DNA of 64,000 bases from positions 42,757 to 106,756 of the forward strand of contig JBGTSF010000005.1 of the NCBI GenBank assembly GCA_041940425.1, given 5' to 3'. The translations under genes and the position numbers were made by a program. The DNA comes from DATHTS01 sp041940425 (GTDB taxonomy: Bacteria > Acidobacteriota > Blastocatellia > Pyrinomonadales > Pyrinomonadaceae). Of this stretch, positions 42,314 to 49,827 are shown one piece after another. Each line of letters opens with the position of its first letter. Within the stretch, counting starts at the first letter, position 1. The notes under the pieces are model-generated. The model was not told the origin of the DNA and did no database searches. It saw nothing but the letters and a program-made list of their open reading frames with translations.

Positions 42314-43012
42314 ATGAAGAAACCGCTTTTGCTCTTTAGCTTGTTTCTCTGCTCTTTCAATATTATTTCGGCACAGGAAAAGATTGAAAAGCAGTTTGAA
42401 CTCAAAGGTGTCGTCAAAGACAAAAAAAATCTCGGCGTGATTGCCGGTTTGCCGTTATTTTTTAAGAGCGGTGATTTTGAAACTAATGTTTCGACTGATT
42501 TGAACGGCGAGTTTTTCATCAAACTTCCGGCGGGAAAATATGAAGTTACGGTCAAGAAAAACATTTCGGAAAACTTTATCCTTTTTCTCAGCTTTTCCGA
42601 AGACCAACCATTTAATGTGAATCGAGCTGAGTTACACATCGAAACCAATAAAATCTGTTGCGGCACGGCTTCGGAGAAACCGTATCCCGAAGTTATAAAT
42701 TCCGTTACGCCCAAATACCCGGCGGCAGCCCGCGCCGTTCGCGCTTTCGGCGAAGTTTCGGTCAGCGTCAAGATTGATAATCAGGGAAAAGTTTTAGAAG
42801 CCAACGCGGTCAGCGGTCATCCTCTGCTCAGACAGGCATCTGAGAATGCCGCAAAGGATTTTTTATTCGGCTCTTCCGAAATCGAACAACGCGAAGTATT
42901 TCTGACATTCGTGTTTTTACTGCCGAACAGCGAGAGAAAAAATATCAATCGTTATTCAAATCCATACAGAATCGAAGTAATCGGCGAACATATTACGATT
43001 AATTACAATTGA
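42314..43012 (+). CDS. TonB C-terminal protein with CarboxypepD_reg-like N-terminus
   Basis: 232 residues. A signal peptide (MKKPLLLFSLFLCSFNIISA) precedes a carboxypeptidase-regulatory-like beta domain (LKGVVKDKKNLGVIAGLPLF, STDLNGEFFIKLPAGKYEVT; about 28-90). A TonB-C domain follows at about 125-215: VTPKYPAAARAVRAFGEVSV, KIDNQGKVLEANAVSGHPLL and EVFLTFVFLL. It belongs to the same style as the TonB-C genes at 8827-11933 but is degenerated in its last strands (the usual VYNF is replaced). It is periplasmic by prediction. Function is unknown; it may connect outer-membrane transport proteins to the periplasm. Confidence 0.82.
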   Translation: MKKPLLLFSLFLCSFNIISAQEKIEKQFELKGVVKDKKNLGVIAGLPLFFKSGDFETNVSTDLNGEFFIKLPAGKYEVTVKKNISENFILFLSFSEDQPFNVNRAELHIETNKICCGTASEKPYPEVINSVTPKYPAAARAVRAFGEVSVSVKIDNQGKVLEANAVSGHPLLRQASENAAKDFLFGSSEIEQREVFLTFVFLLPNSERKNINRYSNPYRIEVIGEHITINYN

Positions 43013-43017
43013 TATTT

Positions 43018-43194
43018 TTATTCTTCCGCTTCGAGCATTTCTTTGGCTTCCTCGTCTTCTTCAGTATAATCGCCTGTAAAATACGTTTTTAATCGGCAAG
43101 ATTTGTTTTTGAATTTTCGGGAACAAACAATCTTTCCGTTATCAAAATTTTTCGATTCATTTAAAATTAGTCCAAATAAACACGATGAAATCAA
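43018..43194 (-). pseudogene. Possible small or truncated ORF (58 codons) with a charged tail
   Basis: On the - strand a frame ends at the TAA at 43018-43020 and stays open to a TTG at 43192-43194. Its tail reads TGDYTEEDEEAKEMLEAEE after KIVCSRKFKNKSCRLKTYF, which is protein-like in codon choice (GAA, GAG, GCC, CTC). The start would overlap the divergent sugar-dehydrogenase gene by 10 nt and no ribosome site is visible. It may be the 3' remnant of a lost gene. No family recognised. Confidence 0.3.
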
Positions 43195-44408
43195 ACAAAA
43201 AAATTTATGCCCTGCTGTTTCTAATTCTTTTTTCGACGCTTTTTACAAATGCCCAGATAAAACTCGTTTCGCAAAAGATCACACTGAAAAACGGCAAGAG
43301 TTTTTCGTTAAAACTGCCCGAAGGTTTCGAGATCATTCCGGCTGTCGAAGGCTTAAAGCGCGTCCGTTTTTTTGCCAAATCGCCCGACGGTCGCGTTTTC
43401 GTTACCGATATGTATAACCTGACCGACAACACGCGCGGCAAGATTTATATTCTCGATAATTTCAACGAGGAAACCGGAAAATTCGGCAAAGTTGAAACAT
43501 ATCTCTCGAATCTCAAAAATCCGAACAGCGTTCAGTTTTACACCGACGCTAACGGTCAGGACTGGATCTACATTGCTGAAACGGACAAACTCACGCGCCG
43601 GAAATTCAAAAAAGGCGAAACCGCACCGACCGATCCGAAGCCGCAAACTCTGGCGACATTTCCCGATTACGGTCTGTCATACAAATACGGCGGCTGGCAT
43701 CTGACCAGAACGATCGCTTTTTCGCCGAACGGAAAACTCTACGTTTCGGTCGGCTCATCGTGCAACGCCTGCGACGAAAAAGAAAAGGAACGCGCAGCCG
43801 TCCTCGAAATGAACCCGGACGGAAGCGGGCAAAGAATCTTTGTTAAAGGTTTGCGAAACGCCGTCGGTTTGAAATGGATGGCGAACCATTTGTTTGCAAG
43901 CAATCAGGGCGCGGATCATCTCGGCTTGAACAGACCGGATGAAACTTTTTACGCGCTCAAAGACGGCGCGGATTACGGCTTTGCTTCGTGTTATCAATCA
44001 AACGGGAAAATTTATCTCGACAAAACGCCGCCGAATAAATTGAAAAAACCGACAACCCGCTTAAAGTCGTGCGCTAAAGTTCCCGTTTCTTATGCCTATT
44101 TTCCGGCGCGTTCGTCGGCTCTCGGTTTCGAGTATTTCGAAGGCGAAAACACGAATGAGAAAATCAAAAACGCCTTTCTCGTCGCGCTTCACGGCTCGAC
44201 CAACAAAAATCTCGGCAAAGGCTACAAGATCGTCGTGATGCGAAAAGGCGAAAAATTGCAGGATTTTATCACCGGATTTTTGCAGGGCAAAATCGTTCAC
44301 GGTCGCCCGTGCGACATTATGAAAATTTCGGCAAATTCGTTTCTTTTCACCGACGATCACACGGGAATCGTTTATTTTGTAAGAAAAAAAACAATCGCTA
44401 GTGGTTAA
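43185..44408 (+). CDS. Secreted sugar (glucose/sorbosone-type) dehydrogenase family protein
   Basis: 407 residues. A signal peptide (IYALLFLILFSTLFTNAQ) is followed by a six-bladed beta-propeller of the PQQ-dependent soluble glucose/sorbosone dehydrogenase type. Family blocks are LPEGFEIIPAVEGLKRVRFF (about 45-64), FAKSPDGRVFVTDMYN, GGWHLTRTIAFSPNGKLYVS, GSSCNACDEKEKERAAV, MNPDGSGQRIFVKGLRNAVGL (in pieces) and DHTGIVYFV at the end. It oxidises sugars in the periplasm if PQQ is available; no PQQ genes are seen here. The substrate cannot be predicted from the sequence. Confidence 0.88.
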   Translation: MKSNKKIYALLFLILFSTLFTNAQIKLVSQKITLKNGKSFSLKLPEGFEIIPAVEGLKRVRFFAKSPDGRVFVTDMYNLTDNTRGKIYILDNFNEETGKFGKVETYLSNLKNPNSVQFYTDANGQDWIYIAETDKLTRRKFKKGETAPTDPKPQTLATFPDYGLSYKYGGWHLTRTIAFSPNGKLYVSVGSSCNACDEKEKERAAVLEMNPDGSGQRIFVKGLRNAVGLKWMANHLFASNQGADHLGLNRPDETFYALKDGADYGFASCYQSNGKIYLDKTPPNKLKKPTTRLKSCAKVPVSYAYFPARSSALGFEYFEGENTNEKIKNAFLVALHGSTNKNLGKGYKIVVMRKGEKLQDFITGFLQGKIVHGRPCDIMKISANSFLFTDDHTGIVYFVRKKTIASG

Positions 44409-44424
44409 TCGTTAATCGTAAATG
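44407..44424 (+). repeat. Heptamer pair GTTAATC x2
   Basis: GGTTAATC GTTAATC GTAAATG follows the stop codon of the sugar dehydrogenase directly. It is a short member of the heptamer class seen at 8708, 12480 and 18908. Confidence 0.6.
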
Positions 44425-44469
44425 TTAGATTAAAATTGTAACGAATAAACATATACGGTTGATGAATTT

Positions 44470-45609
44470 ATGAATATTGGAATCACGGTTTATCCATCTT
44501 ACGGCGGAAGCGGAATTGTCGGCTCGGAACTCGGACGCGAACTCGCCGCGCGCGGTCACAATGTTCATTTTATCTCGTCGAGTCTGCCGACCCGTCTAAT
44601 TGAATTAAGCGAAAAAGTGCAGTTTCACGAAGTCGAGATGATGAATTACCCGCTGTTCGAGCATCAGCCTTACGATCTCGCTCTGGCGACCAAGATGGCG
44701 ACCGTCGCCCGTTCCGAGAAGTTAGATTTGCTGCACGTTCACTACGCGATTCCGCATTCGATCTCGGCAATCTTAGCCCGCGAATCCATCAAGGACAAAC
44801 GCTATATTCCCGTCATCACGACCTTGCACGGAACGGACATCACGCTCGTCGGCGCAGACCGCTCTTATCTGCCGATCACGCGCTACGGTTTACAGCAATC
44901 GGACGGCGTTACCGCGGTGTCGAGATTTCTGAAACAGGCGACGATCGAGACGTTCGATTTTGACGAGATCGAAGTGATTCCGAATTTTATCTGTCCGAAT
45001 CATTACCGGAAAATCGAAGAATCGGCTTTGAAAGACGAACTCGCGCCGAACGGAGAAAAATTACTTGTTCACGTTTCCAATTTCCGCGCCGTCAAACGTC
45101 CCGTTGACTGCGTCGAGATTCTGGCGAAAGTTTTGCGGAAAGGCGCGGACGCGCGGCTCGTGATGGTCGGCGACGGACCGGAATTTTCGGCGGTCGTCCA
45201 TCGCGCGAAAAGCCTGAATGTTTCGGAAAGGCTGGAAATGGTCGGCAAACAGGCGAATATCTCCGATTATGTCGGCATCGCCGATATTTCGCTTCTGCCG
45301 TCGGAACTCGAATCGTTCGGTCTCGCCGCGCTCGAAGCGCAAGCCTGCGAAGTTCCGGTCGTCGCCTCGCGCGTCGGCGGCATCCCGGAAGTCGTGACGG
45401 ATGGCGAGACGGGTTTTTTGAGCGATGTGGGCGACACGGACAAAATGAGCGAAGACGCTTTCCGTCTGTTGAGCGATGCAAATTTGAGTAAGAAATTCGG
45501 CGAACGCGGGCGCGAATCGGCGATTGCGCGTTATAATGCCGAAAAGATCATCCCGCAATACATCGCTTTTTACGAAAAAGTCCTCGGCGCACAGTCAGCC
45601 GCCGCATAA
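44470..45609 (+). CDS. bshA: N-acetyl-alpha-D-glucosaminyl L-malate synthase
   Basis: 379 residues, a GT4-family glycosyltransferase. BshA joins UDP-GlcNAc and L-malate in the first step of bacillithiol synthesis. The N-terminal MNIGITVYPSYGGSGIVGSE, with YPSYGGSG in the BshA position, HVHYAIPHSISAIL (about 82-95), TLHGTDITLVGADRSYLPIT (about 118-137) and IPNFICPNHY (about 173-182) are BshA signatures. The GT4 sugar-nucleotide site EXFGLXXLE reads ESFGLAALEAQACEVPVVAS (about 280). bshB and bshC are not in the window. The DinB-type gene at 16840 belongs to the wider superfamily of bacillithiol transferases. Confidence 0.95.
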   Translation: MNIGITVYPSYGGSGIVGSELGRELAARGHNVHFISSSLPTRLIELSEKVQFHEVEMMNYPLFEHQPYDLALATKMATVARSEKLDLLHVHYAIPHSISAILARESIKDKRYIPVITTLHGTDITLVGADRSYLPITRYGLQQSDGVTAVSRFLKQATIETFDFDEIEVIPNFICPNHYRKIEESALKDELAPNGEKLLVHVSNFRAVKRPVDCVEILAKVLRKGADARLVMVGDGPEFSAVVHRAKSLNVSERLEMVGKQANISDYVGIADISLLPSELESFGLAALEAQACEVPVVASRVGGIPEVVTDGETGFLSDVGDTDKMSEDAFRLLSDANLSKKFGERGRESAIARYNAEKIIPQYIAFYEKVLGAQSAAA

Positions 45610-45639
45610 GCATATCAAAATTCGTGAATTTCCCATAAA

Positions 45640-45885
45640 AACCGGATTAATTCTCTTGAAAGTAGAAAAGTTTCTCTGAAGAGAATCTCTTCCGCTCTTA
45701 AGAGGGAAAGATTTTCTCTTAAGAGGGAAACCTCCGCTCTTAAGAGAATCTCTTGGAATCTTTAGATGAAAAACTTCCCTCTTAAGAGAATTTCTCTAAA
45801 TCTTAAGAGTGGAAATTTCCCTCTTAAGAGAATTTCCGGGATTCTTAAGAGTGAAACTCTCGATTTTAAGAGATAACTCTCAGCT
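45640..45885. repeat. Field of CTCTTAAGAG palindromes
   Basis: The 10-bp palindrome CTCTTAAGAG occurs perfectly at 45695, 45716, 45737, 45779 and 45821, and in slightly altered form (TTCTTAAGAG, TCTTAAGAG, TTTTAAGAG) at 45801, 45842 and 45863. Spacings are 21, 21, 42, 42 and about 21 bp, so the sites are in multiples of 21. They are joined by GGGAAA, GAATTTCC and TCCG linkers. No terminator-type T-run is present. It fills the gap between bshA and the hydrolase gene. Confidence 0.92.
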
Positions 45886-45950
45886 TTCGGAATTTCCCTC
45901 GTATTTTGCCAATTTGCCAAGCAAACCGCGTTTTTTTACTATTGAACCTT

Positions 45951-46484
45951 ATGCTTCGACGCTATATGCACAGACGCGAACGCCATTACGCGATGCTCGA
46001 CGACAACCGCGTCATCCGCCCGTTTNNNNNNNNNNNNNNNNNNNNNNNNNNNNNNNNNNNNNNNNNNNNNNNNNNNNNNNNNNNNNNNNNNNNNNNNNNN
46101 NNNNNNNNNNNNNNNNNNNNNNNAGGCTACGTCGCCGATGTCGTCTGGCAGGGGCTTTCGACCTATCACGTAAAAGAAGGAATCGGCAAAAACGTTTCGC
46201 TCGAAGAACTGCGCGAATTTTGGATGCCGATCTCGCCGATGGCTTATATGGACAGATTGAAAAATCTACCGCCGCGCCCGCAGAGATATATTTACACGCT
46301 TTACGATCTCACGTTTCCGATCAACCTCTCGCGCCAGATGCTCAAAGCGATCCGCGAAACCGGCGTCAAACACGACGCGGTTTCGATTCCGTGCGGTCAT
46401 TACACGCTCGGCGAAAAGCCCTGGGTTTATATTGACGGTTATAAAATCGTCAGTTTTTTGCGGAAGCATCTGCGTCAGCGATGA
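45951..46484 (+). CDS. Alpha/beta hydrolase family protein, interrupted by a scaffold gap
   Basis: The ATG at 45951 begins MLRRYMHRRERHYAMLDDNR and VIRPF, the usual start of an alpha/beta hydrolase family common in Acidobacteriota (ABHD18-like). Then 98 N (46026-46123) follow. After the gap come GYVADVVWQGLSTYHVKEGI, RETGVKHDAVSIPCGHYTLG (with the C-terminal catalytic His of the GHYTLG motif) and the end YKIVSFLRKHLRQR. The nucleophile elbow must lie in the gap. Visible parts give about 145 residues; the family is usually over 350 residues, so more than 98 bases are probably missing. The 3' end overlaps the convergent cdaR gene by 35 nt. Confidence 0.75.
   Translation: MLRRYMHRRERHYAMLDDNRVIRPFXXXXXXXXXXXXXXXXXXXXXXXXXXXXXXXXXGYVADVVWQGLSTYHVKEGIGKNVSLEELREFWMPISPMAYMDRLKNLPPRPQRYIYTLYDLTFPINLSRQMLKAIRETGVKHDAVSIPCGHYTLGEKPWVYIDGYKIVSFLRKHLRQR
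46026..46123. other. Scaffold gap (98 N)
   Basis: A run of 98 N. It falls in the hydrolase gene shortly after the 45640-45885 repeat field. Repeat content at the edge may have caused the break. The true length cannot be read from the sequence. Confidence 1.
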
Positions 46485-47400
46485 TCTGACGCTGACGAAT
46501 TTCGACATTTTGCGGAACGTCGAGACGGACGGTTTCCGCTCCTGCTTCGTTTTTGACGACTTCGATATTCAACTGCTCGGGTTTGATATTGTCCATTATC
46601 GAATGCGGTCCGTAAAGAATTACTTTCACCCGTTTTGTGCCTTCTTCCGCTCTGGCATCAACGATAAACGTCCGCTCTTTGCGAAGTTCGCCGACCTTGA
46701 AAAAGACATCAACCGCCGTATCGAGAGCGGTCACATTCGGCGTAATGATATTGAGCGGAACTTGTTGGGCGGTAAAATCTTCGCTCCGGTCTTCGAGTCT
46801 GATCCGGTCGGTCGAAATGTAAGCGAGCGAATTGACCACCGATTCCGCGCCGCGCACACGCACTTTTTGCGGGATGACGGCGAGATTGTAAATCTCGTAT
46901 TTGTCCGCCAGATTATTGTCTGTTTCGGCGCGGACGGGAATTTCGCGCTCGACGGCGTTTTCAAGTTTGACGGCGATCTTGTTCGGCTGAATTTCTTCGA
47001 GCCTGACGCCGGTCGGCAGTTCGACGCTGACGTTTTCGGGTGTGAGCTGGATCGAATGCTCGCCCGCTTCGACACCGTTCAGATCGAGCGAGACCACCAG
47101 ATTTTCCGTTTTTATCGGATCAATTCGGCGGCGGTCGCCGGAAACGACGAGCGTGACGGTCGCGGGCGGCGGATTCGTAAGTTCCAGATTATTCGATATG
47201 CGCGGCTTCAGAGTTACGTTTTCGAGCCGCGTCGTGATCTCTTCGCGCATACCGGAAACGCCGAACCAGAGCGCGAGCGTGATGATCAGAGCGAGAAGTT
47301 TCATCAGCCAATCGTCAATGAAAATTTTCCTGAACCACCGCGATATAAAAATCCGGTGTTGCTCGTTATGGATAAATTTTTCGGTTGGAAATGAAAACAT
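46450..47400 (-). CDS. cdaR: YbbR-domain protein CdaR
   Basis: 316 residues. One N-terminal membrane anchor (LMKLLALIITLALWFGVSG, about 32-50) is followed by three to four YbbR repeats facing the periplasm: VTLKPRISNNLEL, IAVKLENAVEREIPVRAE, VRVRGAESVVNSLAYISTD and VILYGPHSIMDNI. CdaR is the regulator of the diadenylate cyclase CdaA, whose gene lies 27 bp upstream on the same strand, the classical cdaA-cdaR order. It probably modulates cyclase activity in response to a cell-wall signal. No glmM follows here as it does in Bacillota; a hydrolase on the other strand is next. Confidence 0.9.
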   Translation of the reverse strand: MFSFPTEKFIHNEQHRIFISRWFRKIFIDDWLMKLLALIITLALWFGVSGMREEITTRLENVTLKPRISNNLELTNPPPATVTLVVSGDRRRIDPIKTENLVVSLDLNGVEAGEHSIQLTPENVSVELPTGVRLEEIQPNKIAVKLENAVEREIPVRAETDNNLADKYEIYNLAVIPQKVRVRGAESVVNSLAYISTDRIRLEDRSEDFTAQQVPLNIITPNVTALDTAVDVFFKVGELRKERTFIVDARAEEGTKRVKVILYGPHSIMDNIKPEQLNIEVVKNEAGAETVRLDVPQNVEIRQRQIIADADASAKN

Positions 47401-47401
47401 T

Positions 47402-47426
47402 TTTTCAGTTATCAGTTATCAGTTTC
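47402..47426 (+). repeat. Heptamer AGTTATC x2 between cdaA and cdaR
   Basis: CAGTTATCAGTTATCAG, a short heptamer repeat, lies in the 27-bp gap upstream of the cdaR start. It could affect ribosome access there. Confidence 0.6.
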
Positions 47427-47427
47427 T

Positions 47428-48279
47428 TCAGCCGACCGTGATTTCCGTTTCCGCCTCCTTCATCGTTTTTACGGGTTCGATTCTTTTCTTTTCGCCGTTT
47501 TCGTCAACCGGAATTTCCATCGCGGTTAAGAGCAGTTTTCTTAAAGTTTTCGTATCAACATTGCGCCGGACGCTGCCGCCTTCGACAAAAGTTATCAAGC
47601 CGGTTTCCTCGCTAACGACGACTGAAATCGCATCCGAGCCTTCCGTTACTCCGATAGCGGCGCGGTGGCGCGTTCCGAGTTCGCGCGAGATGCTCGGATT
47701 TTTTGTCAGAGGCAGAAACACGGAAGCGGCGGCGATGCGCTCGTTTTGAATGATCACCGCGCCGTCGTGCAGAGGCGTCGCCGGGTTAAAGATCGTTACC
47801 AAAAGATCGTAATTGAGTTTCGCGTCGAGCGAAACGCCCGCGTCAATAAAATTTCGTAAACCGACTTTGCGTTCGACGACGATCAGCGCGCCGATTTTTT
47901 CCGATGAAAGAGTCGTCGCCGCGAGAACTATCTCGTCATAGATCGTTTCGCCGAGTTGCCCGCGCATGCGGCGCGTCAGAGGAAACTGCAAACGGTTTCC
48001 GAAATAAATAAGTGCCTGCCGGATCTCCGATTGAAATAGAATGATGACGAGAAACGGATAGACGAAAACCGTCCACTGCAAAACGAACTGAAGCGTCGCT
48101 AAATCCTGCGCGACCGCCAGCCAATAGAGCAGAGCGAGAATTACCATCCCGACAACCGTCGGCACGGCTCGCGTTCCGCGCAGTAGTTTGAGAACGACAT
48201 AGACAATGATAAACACCAGCGCGATGTCAAACACGCTGCGAACGGTATTTATCGTCGGCAGATAATCGTTAAAATCCAT
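47428..48279 (-). CDS. cdaA: Diadenylate cyclase CdaA (DacA)
   Basis: 283 residues. Three N-terminal transmembrane helices (about 15-110) precede the DAC domain (about 115-255) that condenses two ATP into c-di-AMP. Active-site motifs are intact: DGA in PLHDGAVIIQ (about residue 172-174) and RHR in GTRHRAAIGVTE (about 204-206). c-di-AMP controls potassium transport and cell-wall homeostasis; the protein is anchored in the inner membrane. cdaR lies immediately downstream. The upstream 345-bp region contains no gene. Confidence 0.95.
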   Translation of the reverse strand: MDFNDYLPTINTVRSVFDIALVFIIVYVVLKLLRGTRAVPTVVGMVILALLYWLAVAQDLATLQFVLQWTVFVYPFLVIILFQSEIRQALIYFGNRLQFPLTRRMRGQLGETIYDEIVLAATTLSSEKIGALIVVERKVGLRNFIDAGVSLDAKLNYDLLVTIFNPATPLHDGAVIIQNERIAAASVFLPLTKNPSISRELGTRHRAAIGVTEGSDAISVVVSEETGLITFVEGGSVRRNVDTKTLRKLLLTAMEIPVDENGEKKRIEPVKTMKEAETEITVG

Positions 48280-48624
48280 CAGTCTGAATGTCCGGTTTCA
48301 TTTTCTGAAATTTCTCTTAAATCTCAAAACGGGGAAAGAAATCCGATATGAGCTGCGCCGACTTCTTTTTTCCTCGGAGCAGGTGAGAAATCTCCGCTTT
48401 TAAGAATATCACATACGGCTTTTGACTCGGATTTTTATTTTTCCTTCCCGGAGTTTCAAACTCAGGAACGGAAAAATAAAAAGATATTGCCAACACGAAA
48501 TTGCAAAATTTTGGAAAACTTTCGCATTGCCGATTGTCCGATCATCGAATTTTGTCAAGAAACCAGGTTTTCTGATGATTCTTTAAACGATGCGCGTTGC
48601 AGCAACTTAAAAAATCATCCGATT
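48280..48624. promoter_or_regulatory. Intergenic region upstream of cdaA with a hairpin
   Basis: 345 bp without a supported gene. It contains a symmetric hairpin at 48434-48480: TTTATTTTTCC and GGAAAAATAAA as outer arms, and GAGTTT-C-AAACTC as the inner stem. This could end the transcript of the site-2 protease gene (48625-49722, - strand), though 144 bp separate them. Other short words such as TTCTCTTAAATCTC (48311) recall the CTTAAG repeat field at 45640. I see no known riboswitch motif and no open frame with a ribosome site. Confidence 0.5.
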
Positions 48625-49722
48625 TTATTTGATTTTTTTCTTTCCGCGCTGGAGAAAACCGACCAGATTCCCCTTTTTATCAATTACGCCGAGCGCGCCG
48701 ATTCCGTTCCCGCGCATCATTTCTTTCGCGTCCGAGTATAAAAAATCGTGTTCGACAAAATGATCGGGCGTAACGGGACGCATCACATCGAGGATTTTCG
48801 TCTTCGCCCAATCGCCGCGCGGCAGACTTTTCATATCTTCGAGAAGCAGAAATCCGTATAGCTGGCGGTTCTTGGCGACCGGAAAAATCGTCCGGCGATG
48901 AGCGGGCAGAATATGGTCAACAAACTGCAGAACGGTCGAATCCGGCTCGACCGGAACGGGCAACTGCATCACTTCTTCGACAATCCGGTTTTCCAATTGA
49001 TCAATCTGTTTGACGATACTTTTCGCCGCGTCATACAAAAACAGACCGACCAGAATCGTCCAGAGTCCGGTAAAAAAATTTCCGGCGAAAACCGAAATTA
49101 AAACTCCGAAAAAAATCAAAGCAAGTCCGATGACCTGTCCGAGCCGTCCGGTCAGAGCGGTCGCTTCGTTCAAATTTTTTCCGCGCTTCCATAAAAGAGC
49201 GCGAAAAACTCTGCCGCCGTCGAGCGGATAACCGGGAAACAGATTGAAGATCGCAAGTAAAAAATTCATTCCCGCGATAAAGAAAAACAGCGGCGCAAGC
49301 AGCGTCAAGCCGAGCGAATTGGAAACCGCCATCAAAATAAAAAAGCCGATGGAAAGCAAAAAACTGGCGACCGGACCGGCGAGGGCGATGCGAAATTCGG
49401 CACGCGGCGTGTCGGGCGCGCGGCGCATCCGCGCGAGTCCGCCGAACGGGTGAAGAACGATCTCGACGACCTCGACATTTTCCAAACGCGCGGCAAAAGC
49501 GTGCGCGAGTTCGTGAAGCAAAACCGAAACGAAAAACAGCAGAGTTATAAATAATCCGAGAATGAATGCCGTCATTCCGCTGTTGACATACAGTAGAAGA
49601 CTCTGCGCCGTCAGCCAAGTGATAAACGCGAACACCAAAAACCATCGGTAATCAATGCGCACCGGAATGCCGCCGATATGCGCGAGAAGCATCTGCCGTT
49701 TGAAAAATTCGAGATAGCGCAT
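48625..49722 (-). CDS. Site-2 protease (M50 family) with two CBS domains
   Basis: 365 residues. About six membrane helices carry the zinc site: HELAHAFAAR (HExxH, about residues 69-73) and the third ligand in FPGYPLDGGRVFRALLW (NxxPxxxLDGG-type, about 163-175). A C-terminal pair of CBS domains (about 235-360; VMQLPVPVEPDSTVLQFVDH, ILDVMRPVTPDHFVEHDFLY) is typical of the Rip3/S2P-CBS group. CBS domains often bind adenosine nucleotides, so proteolysis may follow energy or nucleotide state. The substrate is unknown; anti-sigma or membrane regulator cleavage is likely. It is a different class from the RseP at 20730. Confidence 0.92.
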   Translation of the reverse strand: MRYLEFFKRQMLLAHIGGIPVRIDYRWFLVFAFITWLTAQSLLLYVNSGMTAFILGLFITLLFFVSVLLHELAHAFAARLENVEVVEIVLHPFGGLARMRRAPDTPRAEFRIALAGPVASFLLSIGFFILMAVSNSLGLTLLAPLFFFIAGMNFLLAIFNLFPGYPLDGGRVFRALLWKRGKNLNEATALTGRLGQVIGLALIFFGVLISVFAGNFFTGLWTILVGLFLYDAAKSIVKQIDQLENRIVEEVMQLPVPVEPDSTVLQFVDHILPAHRRTIFPVAKNRQLYGFLLLEDMKSLPRGDWAKTKILDVMRPVTPDHFVEHDFLYSDAKEMMRGNGIGALGVIDKKGNLVGFLQRGKKKIK

Positions 49723-49727
49723 AATAA

Positions 49728-49820
49728 AGAGAAAAGGAGAAGAGGAGATAAGGAGAGGAGGAGAATTTCAGCAAAAAAGCTTTTTCTCCTTTTCTCCCTT
49801 TCTCCTCTTCTCCTCTTCTT
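49728..49820. repeat. Purine/pyrimidine mirror-type inverted repeat of GGAGA words
   Basis: The left side is GAGAAAAGGAGAAGAGGAGA-type purine sequence (49728-49765) and the right side is TTTCTCCCTTTCTCCTCTTC-type pyrimidine sequence (49784-49820); they are broadly complementary around an 18-nt middle (TTCAGCAAAAAAGC). It lies between the mreB gene and the CBS site-2 protease gene. Polypurine tracts of this kind can also form triplex DNA; this is inference. Confidence 0.85.
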
Positions 49821-49827
49821 CAAAAAA

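Noticed and set aside
45640..45885. CRISPR array with 21-bp spacing
   Set aside because: Repeat unit is only 10 bp and palindromic and intervals are not unique spacers of constant length.
48487..48741. Small + strand ORF in the cdaA upstream region
   Set aside because: It overlaps the site-2 protease gene end, has no ribosome site and no recognisable sequence.
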